A DNA stretch of 64,000 nt from Zhihengliuella sp. (GCF_031178195.1 NZ_JAPSJL010000003.1:310001-374000), one strand, 5' to 3'. Counted from the first letter of the stretch, positions 24,620 through 32,890 are shown. Numbers and translations are program-made. Notes: generated from the letters alone by a model not told the origin.

Positions 24620-24651
24620 GGTGTGCTCCTCCGGGTCGGGCTGATAGATCC

Positions 24652-24693
24652 AGTGTAGGCACGTCTACCTACAGTGTCAACACGTGTACCTAC
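24652..24693 (-). promoter_or_regulatory. Consensus promoter with operator-like direct repeats (reverse operon)
   Basis: On the reverse strand TTGACA (24680-24675), a 17-bp spacer and TACACT (24657-24652) form a near-perfect sigma-70-type promoter, rare in this GC-rich phage. Two 13-bp direct repeats, GTAGGTACACGTG (24693-24681) and GTAGGTAGACGTG (24672-24660), lie 21 bp apart, about two helical turns, one upstream of the -35 and one in the spacer. A bound regulator would block the polymerase, so the promoter is probably repressible. Confidence 0.75.
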
Positions 24694-24717
24694 GTTTTTC
24701 CCGCTGGCTTGGACGCC

Positions 24718-24723
24718 TAGACT
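24718..24723 (+). promoter_or_regulatory. -10 element for a probable leaderless transcript
   Basis: TAGACT lies 6 nt upstream of the ATG at 24730, the spacing of actinobacterial leaderless mRNAs. No good -35 is seen. The nearest operator-like repeat (24681-24693) is 24 bp upstream, so one regulator might act on both divergent genes. Confidence 0.5.
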
Positions 24724-24729
24724 CGACGC

Positions 24730-25062
24730 ATGCTTGATCCGCATTTCGATCCCCGGGAGCGCGGCGGGCAGATCCAGCGCTGGGTGCCGGCCGACCGTCC
24801 CTTCGTCCGGATCGACACACCGGAGGGCGAGGTCCACCACGGCCGCGCCACCGCCTGGTGCGGGTCCTGGGTTCAGGTCTACCTCAGCGGCCCCACCGTC
24901 TTCGATGGCCGGGGCTACTGGGTGACTCGCGAGTGGGTGACCCGCGAGCCGGGCCGGCTCCCCGAGTACCGGGTCTACTGGAGCACCGGCGACTCGCTGG
25001 CCGTCCGGTGGGAGCCGAGCACCTGCCCCTGGCCGCGGCCCGATGCCGGCAGGGGATTCTGA
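24730..25062 (+). CDS. Hypothetical protein, last gene before attR
   Basis: This 110-aa protein is Trp/Gly-rich and beta-rich (FVRIDTPEGEVHHGRATAWCGSWVQVYLSGP ... YRVYWSTGDSLAVRWEPSTCPWP), with no known motif. It starts at ATG 24730 without a ribosome binding site but with a -10 box for a leaderless transcript. It is divergent from the reverse operon and reads away from it toward attR. Confidence 0.5.
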   Translation: MLDPHFDPRERGGQIQRWVPADRPFVRIDTPEGEVHHGRATAWCGSWVQVYLSGPTVFDGRGYWVTREWVTREPGRLPEYRVYWSTGDSLAVRWEPSTCPWPRPDAGRGF

Positions 25063-25084
25063 CCGGAGTTTTGACCGGAGTTTT
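25061..25084 (+). repeat. Tandem 12-bp repeat GACCGGAGTTTT x2
   Basis: GACCGGAGTTTT occurs twice without spacing, overlapping the 3' end of the previous gene. Related sequences (GACCCCGGAGT at about 25102 and CACCCCGGACTT at about 25153) follow before the tRNA fragment. Closely spaced short repeats on the prophage side of an att core are a feature of integrase arm-binding sites; assignment is by position. Confidence 0.5.
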
Positions 25085-25186
25085 CGCCCACGACGACGGA
25101 TGACCCCGGAGTGGGGTAGCCTCGTTAGCGGCTTGTTTCCGGGGTTGAGAGTCACCCCGGACTTGGGCGCAGACTCAAGGCTGAGA

Positions 25187-25230
25187 CTCATAATCCTTGG
25201 GTCGTGGGTTCAAGCCCCACCCGCCCTACC
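25187..25230 (+). other. 3' tRNA fragment with CAU anticodon loop, putative attR
   Basis: The loop CTCATAA (25187-25193, anticodon CAT) is followed by a 5-nt stem strand, a 5-nt variable loop, an intact T arm (stem gtggg/cccac at 25204-25208 and 25216-25220, loop ttcaagc) and CCGCCCTACC, the 3' acceptor strand plus discriminator. The 5' half is missing: the bases before the loop do not pair with the 3' anticodon strand, and no matching 5' acceptor lies 73 nt upstream. This is what attR looks like when a phage integrates into a tRNA-Met-type gene. The intact tRNA should be at attL, left of the window. Confidence 0.62.
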
Positions 25231-25326
25231 GAACGGCCCCCGGCCGGACTCCACCGTCGCGTCCGGGGGCTCCGCCGCGTCTGCGGCGGAAGCCCGGCAC
25301 GAGCGGCTCGCACAGGAGAGGTTGCC

Positions 25327-26730
25327 ATGACGGATTCGCCCCAGGGGAAGCGGACCGGCCCGCTGCACATCGCCGTCTTCGTCGACCAGCACCCGCACAC
25401 CCTCGGCGGGATGCAGACCTCGGTGCTGCTGCAGCAGAAGTTCCTGGAGCGCCTCGGCCATCGCGTCACGATCGTCGGTCCCGGGACCCGAGGCGCGGCT
25501 GGGTCCCGTGCTCCGGTCCCCGCCTGGCGGGCGGCGGCGCGCGCGGATGTGGCGGCGGCGGTCCGCAGGGTCTGTGCTGAAACCGCCGACCACCGCGGGA
25601 CCGAGCAGGGCCACCATGTCGTCGGCCTGCCCGGCCTGCCGCTGGGGCGGGGCGAGTACTCGCTCAACGTGCCCAGCCGTCGTCTGGACCGTCGGCTCGA
25701 CGAGGCCATGGCGGGTCTGCCGCCCGTCGACGTCGTCCACGTCCAGGGCGACTTCTGGGGGGCCGTCCTGGCCTACCGGTACGCCCGCCGGCACGGCGCG
25801 CCCGTGGTCCACACCATGCACAACCGGCTCGATGTCGGCCTCGCGGCCACGGTGCCCTTCCCCCGGATCGTCCAGGGCGCCTTCGGCGCCGGTCAGAAAC
25901 TCTTCCTGCGCCTGCCGGGCCCCGTGCCGGCCGACGCCTGGTCCTACCTGCGCGGCTTCACCGACGCCGCCGCCGCGGTGACTGCCCCGTCCACGCATTT
26001 CGCCGACCTCCTGGAGCGGGAGAACGTGTTCTCGCGGATCGACGTGGTCCCCACGGGGCTGGACGACGACGTGGCGGCGTCCCTGATGACCCCCGGTCGT
26101 GCAGCCGGAGCGGAGCCGGCGGGCGCCGGGGCGGGGGCCGCGGGCACGGGATCTGTCGGCGCGCCTGAGGCCGGGAGCCCTCGGCCTCGCCTGCGGCTCG
26201 TGTGGACCGGCAGGTTCAGCCCCGAGAAGCGGCTTCTCCCGTTCCTCGAGGCCGTCCTCGCCGCCGGCGAGGACGTGGACGTGGACATCTTCGGCGACGG
26301 CGCCCAGCGGGGACGCGCAGAGGCCATGGTCGCGGGGCAGCCGGGCCGGGACACCCCGTCGACCGGCGGCGGGCCGCGCTTCCGTTTCCGGGGCCGGGTC
26401 CCCTACGAGCAGATGCTCGCCGAGCTGGCCTCGGCCGACGTGCTGGTGCAGACGTCCGTGGGCTTCGAGACCCAGGGGATGACCGTCTTCGAGGCTGCCG
26501 CGCTCGGCACCCCGACGGTGCTGAGCGACCACCGGATCGCCGCCGATCTCCCCGACGGCAGCTACTGGCTCACCCCCGACTCCACGGTCCACGGGCTCGC
26601 CGAGTCCATCCGCTCCGCCGTCGCGCAGCTGCGCAGCGGCCTGCGCTGGGAGGCGACCGAGGCCGACCAGCTCCTGCAGAGCCGGCAGACCACGAAGATG
26701 CTCGAGATCTACCGCCGCGTCCTCGCCTGA
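25327..26730 (+). CDS. GT4-family glycosyltransferase
   Basis: This 467-aa enzyme has a GT-B fold of the GT4 family. It opens with HIAVFVDQHPHTLGGMQT (acceptor-side loop) and has GRFSPEKRLLPFLEAV (donor binding) and FETQGMTVFEAAALGTPTVLS, the E-x7-E motif for the nucleotide sugar. It probably adds a hexose to a lipid or wall glycan at the membrane; the acceptor is unknown. The ATG at 25327 follows GGAGAGG. It starts 97 bp right of the attR fragment, so the native upstream DNA has been displaced by the prophage. An Ala/Gly-rich insert lies near residue 255-285. Confidence 0.8.
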   Translation: MTDSPQGKRTGPLHIAVFVDQHPHTLGGMQTSVLLQQKFLERLGHRVTIVGPGTRGAAGSRAPVPAWRAAARADVAAAVRRVCAETADHRGTEQGHHVVGLPGLPLGRGEYSLNVPSRRLDRRLDEAMAGLPPVDVVHVQGDFWGAVLAYRYARRHGAPVVHTMHNRLDVGLAATVPFPRIVQGAFGAGQKLFLRLPGPVPADAWSYLRGFTDAAAAVTAPSTHFADLLERENVFSRIDVVPTGLDDDVAASLMTPGRAAGAEPAGAGAGAAGTGSVGAPEAGSPRPRLRLVWTGRFSPEKRLLPFLEAVLAAGEDVDVDIFGDGAQRGRAEAMVAGQPGRDTPSTGGGPRFRFRGRVPYEQMLAELASADVLVQTSVGFETQGMTVFEAAALGTPTVLSDHRIAADLPDGSYWLTPDSTVHGLAESIRSAVAQLRSGLRWEATEADQLLQSRQTTKMLEIYRRVLA

Positions 26731-26764
26731 TCCGTCGGGCACGGACTCCCGTTCCGGAGCCGTC

Positions 26765-27364
26765 TCACGGCACCGGCAGCAGGATCGAGGGGCGGGTGTC
26801 CCGGACGGTCGGCAGCGGATCGGCATAGACGCCGTCGATCCGGAGTCCCCAGTGCAGGCAGGAAGCGGCGCAGTGACCGCCGTCCGCCACCGTGCCGATC
26901 ACCTGGCCTGCCGCGACTCGGGAGTCGACGGCGAGATCGCTCGCCAGCGGCTCGTAGCTCGTCAGCACCCCGTCTCCGTGGTCGATCGTGAGGACCGGAC
27001 GGTCGACGACGACGCCGACGAACGCCACTCTGCCGTCGGCCGGGGAGCGGACCTCCTGTCCGGCGGCCGCCGCCAGATCCGCACCGCGGTGGCCGGGGCC
27101 CCACCGCGTCTCGGGGGCGTCGAAGGGAGCCGAGACCACCGGGGGAACGGCATGGCTCCCCACCGGCCACGACCAGGCACCGGGGTGGACGGACCCTGCC
27201 CGGAAGAGCACCGGCTCGAACGGGGCAGGCTGAACGGAACCGGGCTGCACGGAACCGGGCCGAACGGTAGCGGACGGTGCGGTAGCAGGCTGAACGGAGA
27301 CGGGCAGGGCGGCGGACGCGGCCAGTGAGACGACGGCGGTGAGGGCGACCAGGTGCTTCGGCAT
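26765..27364 (-). CDS. Secreted M23-family peptidase
   Basis: This 199-aa protein has a signal peptide (PKHLVALTAVVSLAASAALPVS), a Pro/Val/Gln-rich linker with repeats of SVQP, and an M23/LytM-like domain (about 80-185). The first zinc motif is GHRGADL (H92, D96). The usual H-x-H is C169-L-H171 (SCLHWG). It should act on peptidoglycan outside the cell, unless the Cys weakens the metal site. The gene upstream of and divergent from rpsB is an M23 protein in several actinobacteria. The ATG at 27364 has GAGG 8 nt upstream; longer frames are not used because the signal peptide starts here. Confidence 0.78.
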   Translation of the reverse strand: MPKHLVALTAVVSLAASAALPVSVQPATAPSATVRPGSVQPGSVQPAPFEPVLFRAGSVHPGAWSWPVGSHAVPPVVSAPFDAPETRWGPGHRGADLAAAAGQEVRSPADGRVAFVGVVVDRPVLTIDHGDGVLTSYEPLASDLAVDSRVAAGQVIGTVADGGHCAASCLHWGLRIDGVYADPLPTVRDTRPSILLPVP

Positions 27365-27927
27365 GGGACGAGCCTCGCAGCACGGATCGGAGCCGACGGC
27401 GGGACGCCGGCCGCCTGTGCGCATCCCCTCGCGTATGGGGACCTGTGGAGGAGGAGTGCCCGGGGATGCGACCGGCGGCGGGGCCGCCTCGGGGCAGAAA
27501 CCGGTGTGCCGGTGGGCTTCCGGCGCGCGGGAACGGGTCCTGCGCTGTAGTACACTGGTCACGCAGTTGTGTCTGCCTCGATGCCGCGCGCCCGCACCGC
27601 CACTTCCGTCCGCGGAAGGCCACGCGAGTTCGCGGCGCCTCGACCCGCCATCATCCGCCCGGCCCCTCACGGGGAGGCGTGTGCCGCGGTTCGGGCGGGG
27701 GAGCGCAATTGACTTCGCGTGAAAGGCACCCGTGACCCCCTCGGTGACGGGCAGCGCGGCCAACGGTCCGGATTCGTCCGGTCGGCCGCGGTGGACCACC
27801 CGGCGGCCTTTCGCCAGGAGCGTGTCAGCCCGGAGAACCCGGGACGGCGCCAGCTATCAACCGAAATCAACGAGGGCAGTTACCGCGGCCAGCAGGCCGG
27901 TCCGCCACTGCCGGAAGGAGTGACGAC
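27365..27927. promoter_or_regulatory. Intergenic region and long 5' leader of rpsB
   Basis: These 563 bases separate the divergent M23 and rpsB genes. TACACT at 27551-27556 is a good -10 with no clear -35; from there the rpsB leader would be about 370 nt. No gene is supported in it. A TTGACT at about 27711 has no matching -10. Long leaders before ribosomal protein genes are often feedback sites, here possibly for S2, but I see no specific structure that I can name. GGAAGGAG at 27913-27920 is the rpsB ribosome binding site. Confidence 0.45.
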
Positions 27928-28782
27928 ATGCCAGTCGTTACCATGCGCCAGCTGCTCGACAGCGGCGTTCACTTTGGCCACCAGACCCGTCGCTGGAACC
28001 CGAAGATGAAGCGCTTCATCTTCACCGAGCGCAACGGCATCTACATCATCGATCTCCAGCAGTCGCTGTCCTACATCGACCGCGCCTACGAGACCGTCAA
28101 GCAGACCGTCGCCCACGGCGGCACCGTCCTGTTCGTCGGCACCAAGAAGCAGGCCCAGGAAGCGATCGCCGAGCAGGCGAACCGCGTGAACCAGCCGTAC
28201 GTCAACCACCGTTGGCTCGGCGGCATGCTGACCAACTTCTCGACCGTCTCCAAGCGCGTCCAGCGCATGAAGGAGCTCGAGGAGATCAACTTCGACGACG
28301 TCGCCGGTTCGGGCCACACCAAGAAGGAGCTCCTGCTCCTCAGCCGTGAGCTCACCAAGCTGCAGTCGAACCTGGGCGGCATCCGCAACCTCACCAAGAC
28401 GCCGTCGCTGCTCTGGGTCGTCGACACCAAGAAGGAGCACCTGGCCGTCGACGAGGCGAAGAAGCTGGGCATCCCGGTGGTCGCCATCCTCGACACCAAC
28501 TGCGATCCGGACGAAGTCGCCTACCCGATCCCGGGCAACGACGACGCCATCCGCTCCGTCAACCTGCTGACCCGCGTGATCGCCGACGCCGTGGCCGAGG
28601 GCCTCATCGCCCGCAACAACAAGGCCGCCGGCAACACCGAGGCCGCGGCCGAGCCGATGGCCGAGTGGGAGCGCGAGCTCCTCGAAGGTGCGGAGAAGCC
28701 GGCCGAGGAGGCCGCCGAGGCCCCCGCCGCCGACGCTGCCGAGACCCCCGCTTCCGAGGCTCCCGCCGAGGACGCCAAGTAA
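27928..28782 (+). CDS. rpsB: 30S ribosomal protein S2
   Basis: This 284-aa protein starts [26 protein letters not shown] and contains [10 protein letters not shown] and the DTNCDPD segment, all diagnostic for S2. It binds late in 30S assembly near the platform. The C-terminal 40 residues are an Ala/Glu-rich extension common in actinobacteria. It is followed by tsf, the conserved pair. Confidence 0.98.
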   Translation: MPVVTMRQLLDSGVHFGHQTRRWNPKMKRFIFTERNGIYIIDLQQSLSYIDRAYETVKQTVAHGGTVLFVGTKKQAQEAIAEQANRVNQPYVNHRWLGGMLTNFSTVSKRVQRMKELEEINFDDVAGSGHTKKELLLLSRELTKLQSNLGGIRNLTKTPSLLWVVDTKKEHLAVDEAKKLGIPVVAILDTNCDPDEVAYPIPGNDDAIRSVNLLTRVIADAVAEGLIARNNKAAGNTEAAAEPMAEWERELLEGAEKPAEEAAEAPAADAAETPASEAPAEDAK

Positions 28783-28896
28783 GCATCGCTGTCAGAGCCG
28801 GGGGGGCCCCCCGCCCGCCGGCGCAGCCCACTGGCCGGATCCCACCGGATCCAGCCCGGACACACTTCGACTAACCACAACGAATTGGGGTTGCAC

Positions 28897-29736
28897 ATGG
28901 CAAACTACACCGCCGCTGACATCAAGGCCCTGCGCGAGCGCACGGGCGCCGGCATGATGGACGTCAAGAAGGCTCTGGACGAGGCCAACGGGGATGCCGA
29001 CAAGGCGATGGAGATCATCCGCGTCAAGGGCCTGAAGGGCGCCACCAAGCGCGAGGGCCGCTCGGCCGCCGAGGGCCTGGTCGCCGCGAAGGTCGTCGAC
29101 GGCACCGTCGGCGTCATGGTCGAGATCAACTGCGAGACCGACTTCGTCGCCAAGTCCGACAAGTTCATCGCCCTGGCCGACAAGGTCCTCGAGACGGCCG
29201 TCGCCTCCGGCGCCGCAGACGCCGAGAGCCTGCTGACCACCGACGTCGAGGGCAAGAGCCTCGCCGACTACGTCACCGAGGAGGCCGCAACGCTGGGCGA
29301 GAAGGTCGTCGTCCGCCGCGTCGCCCGCGTCGAGGGCGCCACGGTGGACGCCTACCTGCACAAGACCTCCAAGGATCTCCCGGCCCAGGTCGGCGTCCTC
29401 CTGGCCGTCGACGGCACCGGTGAGGCAGCCGCCACGGTGGCCCACGATGTCGCCGTGCACACCGCCGCCATGGCCCCGACCTACCTCAGCCGCGACGAGG
29501 TCCCGGCCGAGACGGTCGAGAACGAGCGCCGCGTCGCCGACGAGACCGCTCGCGCCGAGGGCAAGCCCGAGGCCGCGCTGACCAAGATCGTCGAAGGCCG
29601 CCTGACCGGCTACTTCAAGGAGGTCGCACTCCTGGACCAGTCGTTCGCCAAGGACGCCAAGAAGTCGGTCGGCAAGGTGCTCGAGGAGGCCGGCGTCAAC
29701 GCCACGGCCTTCGCGCGCTTCCGCGTCGGATCCTGA
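28897..29736 (+). CDS. tsf: Elongation factor Ts
   Basis: This 279-aa nucleotide exchange factor for EF-Tu starts ANYTAADIKALRERTGAGMMD with the N-terminal TDVGL-type helix and contains the NCETDFVAK motif. The ATG at 28897 is the family start. The 114-nt gap after rpsB contains a run of seven G and six C (about 28799-28811) that could fold and tune tsf relative to rpsB. Confidence 0.98.
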   Translation: MANYTAADIKALRERTGAGMMDVKKALDEANGDADKAMEIIRVKGLKGATKREGRSAAEGLVAAKVVDGTVGVMVEINCETDFVAKSDKFIALADKVLETAVASGAADAESLLTTDVEGKSLADYVTEEAATLGEKVVVRRVARVEGATVDAYLHKTSKDLPAQVGVLLAVDGTGEAAATVAHDVAVHTAAMAPTYLSRDEVPAETVENERRVADETARAEGKPEAALTKIVEGRLTGYFKEVALLDQSFAKDAKKSVGKVLEEAGVNATAFARFRVGS

Positions 29737-29776
29737 TTCCGCGCGGCGGCCGAGTACCGCCCGCGACCAGGTGTCA

Positions 29777-29808
29777 GGGGGTGGCCACCCGAGGTGGCCA
29801 CCCCCTTT
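29777..29808 (+). terminator. Rho-independent terminator after tsf
   Basis: A 13-bp stem (gggggtggccacc at 29777-29789 with 29793-29805), a 3-nt loop and TTT end the rpsB-tsf transcript. Confidence 0.85.
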
Positions 29809-29913
29809 CCCTGCCCGCACCCGCTCACCGGGCACGGCCCCGGCGGGCCATAGACTGAATTCAGAAGACGACGGCGCAGCGCCCCGATCCGGCGGCGCAC
29901 GAAGGAGGGCCAC

Positions 29914-30669
29914 ATGGACAGCTTCGAGCAGAACCAGGACGCGAACGGGGCCGGGACGTCGGCAGGCAGGCGCCGCCGCGTCCTGCTGAAGCTCTCCGGC
30001 GAGGTCTTCGGCGGCGGCAAGCTCGGCGTCGACCCGGTCACCGTGCAGGCCATGGCCGAGCAGATCGCCGCGACGGTGGGCCAGGTCGAGACCGCGATCG
30101 TGGTCGGCGGCGGCAACTTCTTCCGCGGCGCGGAACTCTCCCAGTCCGGGATGGACCGCTCGCGCGCGGACTACATGGGCATGCTCGGAACCGTCATGAA
30201 CTGCCTGGCGCTCCAGGACTTCCTCGAGCAGGCCGGCGTCGAGACGCGGGTGCAGTCCGCCATCTCGATGGCCCAGGTCGCCGAGGCCTACATCCCCCGC
30301 CGCGCCATCCGGCACCTGGAGAAGGACCGCGTGGTCATCTTCGGCGCCGGCGCCGGCCTGCCCTACTTCTCGACCGACACGGTCGCCGCGCAGCGTGCGC
30401 TCGAGGTGCGCGCCGACGTCGTCCTCATGGCCAAGAGCGGAGTCGACGGCGTCTACAACGCCGACCCGAAGAAGGACCCCGACGCCGTCATGTACGAGAC
30501 GCTCACGTACGACGAGGCGCTGCTGAACAACATCCGCGTCATGGACCAGACCGCCATGACGATGTGCAAGGACAACGGACTCGAGATGCGGGTCTTCGGC
30601 ATGGAGGGCGAAGGCAACGTCACCCGGGCCATTCTCGGCGAACCGCTGGGCACGCGCGTCACCGTCTAG
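29914..30669 (+). CDS. pyrH: UMP kinase
   Basis: This 251-aa amino-acid-kinase family enzyme phosphorylates UMP to UDP. Motifs include [22 protein letters not shown] and [13 protein letters not shown]. It has an N-terminal extension of about 20 residues ([20 protein letters not shown]) relative to the enteric enzyme. GAAGGAGG precedes the ATG, and a -10 like TAGACT (29851-29856) lies upstream, so it has its own promoter after the tsf terminator. Confidence 0.97.
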   Translation: MDSFEQNQDANGAGTSAGRRRRVLLKLSGEVFGGGKLGVDPVTVQAMAEQIAATVGQVETAIVVGGGNFFRGAELSQSGMDRSRADYMGMLGTVMNCLALQDFLEQAGVETRVQSAISMAQVAEAYIPRRAIRHLEKDRVVIFGAGAGLPYFSTDTVAAQRALEVRADVVLMAKSGVDGVYNADPKKDPDAVMYETLTYDEALLNNIRVMDQTAMTMCKDNGLEMRVFGMEGEGNVTRAILGEPLGTRVTV

Positions 30670-30749
30670 GACGTTCTGGCATAGGATGACAGGCGGGTTC
30701 ACCCGCACATTTCCGTGCCCGCGGGCACGCGAGCAGAAGGAGTAACGAC

Positions 30750-31307
30750 GTGATCGACGAAGCGCTCAACGACGCCGGCGAGAAGATGGATCGGACGGTG
30801 GAGGCCGCCAAGGAGGACTTCGCCACCATCCGCACCGGGCGCGCCAACCCGGGACTGTACGCGAAGGTCATGGTCGACTACTACGGCTCCATGACGCCGT
30901 TGCAGCAGCTCGCGTCCTTCCAGGTCACTGACGCGCGGACCATCCTCATCACGCCCTACGACGTCTCCGCGCTGCGCGAGATCGAGAAGGCGCTCTCCGA
31001 CTCCGAGATCGGCGCGAACCCCTCCAACGACGGCAAGTCGATCCGCGTGGTCCTGCCCGAGCTCACCATGGAGCGCCGCAAGGAGTACGTGAAGGTGGTC
31101 CGTGGCAAGGGCGAGGACGCCAAGGTCGCCCTGCGCAACCACCGCCGCAAGACCAAGGACGCGATCGACAAGCTCGTCAAGGACGGCGAGGTCGGAGAGG
31201 ACGACGGCGCCCGCGGCGAGAAGGAGCTCGACGCGTTGACCAAGAAGCACGTCGAGCTGATCGACGAGCTGCTCAAGCGCAAGGAAACCGAGCTGCTGGA
31301 CGTCTGA
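30750..31307 (+). CDS. frr: Ribosome recycling factor
   Basis: This 185-aa factor releases the post-termination ribosome with EF-G. It shows FATIRTGRANPGLYAKVMVDYYGSMTPL near the N terminus and VKVVRGKGEDAKVALRNHRRK in the long helices. GTG start with AAGGAG upstream. The stop overlaps the cdsA start by 1 nt (TGATG). Confidence 0.97.
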   Translation: MIDEALNDAGEKMDRTVEAAKEDFATIRTGRANPGLYAKVMVDYYGSMTPLQQLASFQVTDARTILITPYDVSALREIEKALSDSEIGANPSNDGKSIRVVLPELTMERRKEYVKVVRGKGEDAKVALRNHRRKTKDAIDKLVKDGEVGEDDGARGEKELDALTKKHVELIDELLKRKETELLDV

Positions 31308-32179
31308 TGACGACGCCTGCGGAGCCGGCCACCAGGCGCGCACGGCGCGCAGCCCAAGCGAAACCCTCCCGGGCGGGACGGGATCTCCCGGCGGCCATCG
31401 CCGTCGGACTGGTCCTGCTCGCGGTGGTTCTGCTTGGGCTGCTGCTGTTCCCGCTCGCCTTCGTGATCACCGTCGCCGTCTTCGGCGGCATCGGCTGCTG
31501 GGAGGTGGCGCGCGCATTCGGCGTGGCGGACATCGACGTGCCGCTGGTACCCCTGGCGGTCGGAGCGGTCGCGATGCCCTTCGCGGCGTACTACGGAGGG
31601 CCGGAGGCCCTCGGGTTCGCCCTCACCGCCTCGCTGCTGCTGGCGGCACTCTGGACGCTGATCGACGGCGGCCGGGACCTGGCGCGGACCATCATGTCCT
31701 CGGTGGGCATCCTGCTGTGGGTCCCACTGCTGATGAGCTTCGCCGTGCTGCTGTTCGGGCTGGAGAACGGCCCGTTCATGGTCGCCACCATGCTGCTGCT
31801 CACGGTCGCCAACGACACGTTCGGCTACCTGGTGGGCGTCTTCCTCGGCAAGCACCCGATGGCGCCGAAGATCAGCCCCAAGAAGTCCTGGGAGGGCTTC
31901 GCCGGCTCGGTGGTCGGTGCCTCCATCGTGGCCATCGCGGCCGCCGTGCTGCTCCTGGACCTGCAGTGGTGGATGGGCATCCCGCTGGCGGTGGCGACCG
32001 TCGCCGCCGCGACCGCCGGCGATCTCTCCGAGTCGATGGTCAAGCGCGAGCTGCAGATCAAGGACATGAGCAACCTGCTGCCGGGGCACGGCGGCGTCAT
32101 GGACCGCCTCGACTCCATTGTGTTCGCCGCGCCGGCCGCCTACACGATGGCCGTGCTCCTCGGTCCGCTGAGCGCCTAG
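31307..32179 (+). CDS. cdsA: Phosphatidate cytidylyltransferase
   Basis: This 290-aa membrane enzyme makes CDP-diacylglycerol, the precursor of phosphatidylglycerol, cardiolipin and phosphatidylinositol. It has eight or so membrane helices and the CDP-DAG synthase signature SMVKR followed by KDMSNLLPGHGGVMDR. The N-terminal 30 residues are basic. Translation is coupled to frr. Confidence 0.96.
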   Translation: MTTPAEPATRRARRAAQAKPSRAGRDLPAAIAVGLVLLAVVLLGLLLFPLAFVITVAVFGGIGCWEVARAFGVADIDVPLVPLAVGAVAMPFAAYYGGPEALGFALTASLLLAALWTLIDGGRDLARTIMSSVGILLWVPLLMSFAVLLFGLENGPFMVATMLLLTVANDTFGYLVGVFLGKHPMAPKISPKKSWEGFAGSVVGASIVAIAAAVLLLDLQWWMGIPLAVATVAAATAGDLSESMVKRELQIKDMSNLLPGHGGVMDRLDSIVFAAPAAYTMAVLLGPLSA

Positions 32180-32305
32180 CGGCCGCCCGGCCGCACGCCG
32201 GCCGGGATCGGTACTATATTCAGGAAGGTTCCGGGACTCTTCCGGCACCCCAACGACCAACCTTCAACCAGTGGACCCGGCACCGCCGGAGCTAGAGGAC
32301 TATTC

Positions 32306-32890
32306 GTGAGCCAGTCAGAGACGCGTCAGCCCGGACTACCGTTCAGCACGGTGGCACCCACGGAGTACGGATACAGCATCGAGCAGGTCGACGAGTTCCT
32401 CGCCCGTGCCCGTGCCACCTTCAACGGGACCGGCTCCGACGACGAGGTCGTGACCAGTCACCTGGTGCGCCGGGTGTCCTTCGACCCCGAGAAGGGCGGC
32501 TACGAGGCCCGGCCCGTCGACGCCGCCCTGGACCGGCTCGAGGACGTCTTCGCCAAGCGGGAGCGGGAGGCGCTCGTCGAGGCCGAGGGCGAGGAAGCGT
32601 GGCTCCAGCAGGTGGGGCGGCTCTCCACGATCCTCCGCGGTCGTCTCCACCGCGAGCCGGGGGAGCGCTTCCGCCGCCCGAGCCGCCGCAACGCCCCCAG
32701 CTACAACATCCAGGACGTGGACGCGCTCTGCGACAAGCTCCTCGAGTACTTCGAGAAGGACGTCCCCATGAGCGTCGACACCATCCGGCGCGCCACGTTC
32801 CGCCAGGCCCGAGGCCAGGAGGGCTACGAGGAGAGCCAGGTTGACGCGTTCCTCGACCGCGTGGTCGAGCTCATGGCCTCCATCGACTGA
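32306..32890 (+). CDS. DivIVA-like protein with an internal duplication
   Basis: This 194-aa protein has four copies of a Y-x4-VD-x3-(D/A)-(R/K) motif at residues 23-36, 66-79, 133-146 and 174-187, arranged as two similar halves. Each half holds a YxxxxVDxF/L element and a RRxxFxxxxGGYE-type element. DivIVA-type N-terminal motifs bind curved membrane or polar proteins, but a long coiled coil is missing, so it is probably a small partner and not a polar scaffold. GTG start; a TATATT -10 at 32215-32220 lies upstream. It overlaps the converging symporter gene by 20 nt. Confidence 0.75.
   Translation: MSQSETRQPGLPFSTVAPTEYGYSIEQVDEFLARARATFNGTGSDDEVVTSHLVRRVSFDPEKGGYEARPVDAALDRLEDVFAKREREALVEAEGEEAWLQQVGRLSTILRGRLHREPGERFRRPSRRNAPSYNIQDVDALCDKLLEYFEKDVPMSVDTIRRATFRQARGQEGYEESQVDAFLDRVVELMASID

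Larger units (their letters stand above)
1..25230 (+). mobile_element. Right part of an integrated siphophage (prophage late region to putative attR)
   Basis: A continuous late-gene module (HNH, terminases, portal, capsid, connectors, tail, lysis, fibre) in the canonical order of long-tailed phages occupies the first 24 kb, followed by two small reverse genes and a 3' tRNA fragment that looks like attR. Immediately to the right the genes become ordinary chromosomal ones (glycosyltransferase, M23 peptidase, rpsB). No integrase, repressor or replication gene is seen, so the left end, including attL and the integrase, must lie before base 1. All structural genes appear intact, so the prophage may be functional; that is inference. 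The exact right boundary rests on the tRNA fragment. Confidence 0.9.

Noticed and set aside
24414-24662. Extended HTH protein (149 aa) on the reverse strand
   Set aside because: The N-terminal part is an Arg/Pro/His-rich shadow of the coupled 69-aa gene; the GTG overlapping its stop is the natural start.
25143-25230. Complete tRNA gene
   Set aside because: The 3' half folds well, but no 5' acceptor or D arm pairs with it, and the 5' anticodon strand does not match; a fragment is the better reading.
27708-27740. TTGACT as a -35 for rpsB
   Set aside because: No -10 box lies 16-19 bp downstream.
28798-28812. G7C6 palindrome after rpsB as a terminator
   Set aside because: No loop and no T run; tsf follows directly in a conserved operon, so at most a minor attenuator.
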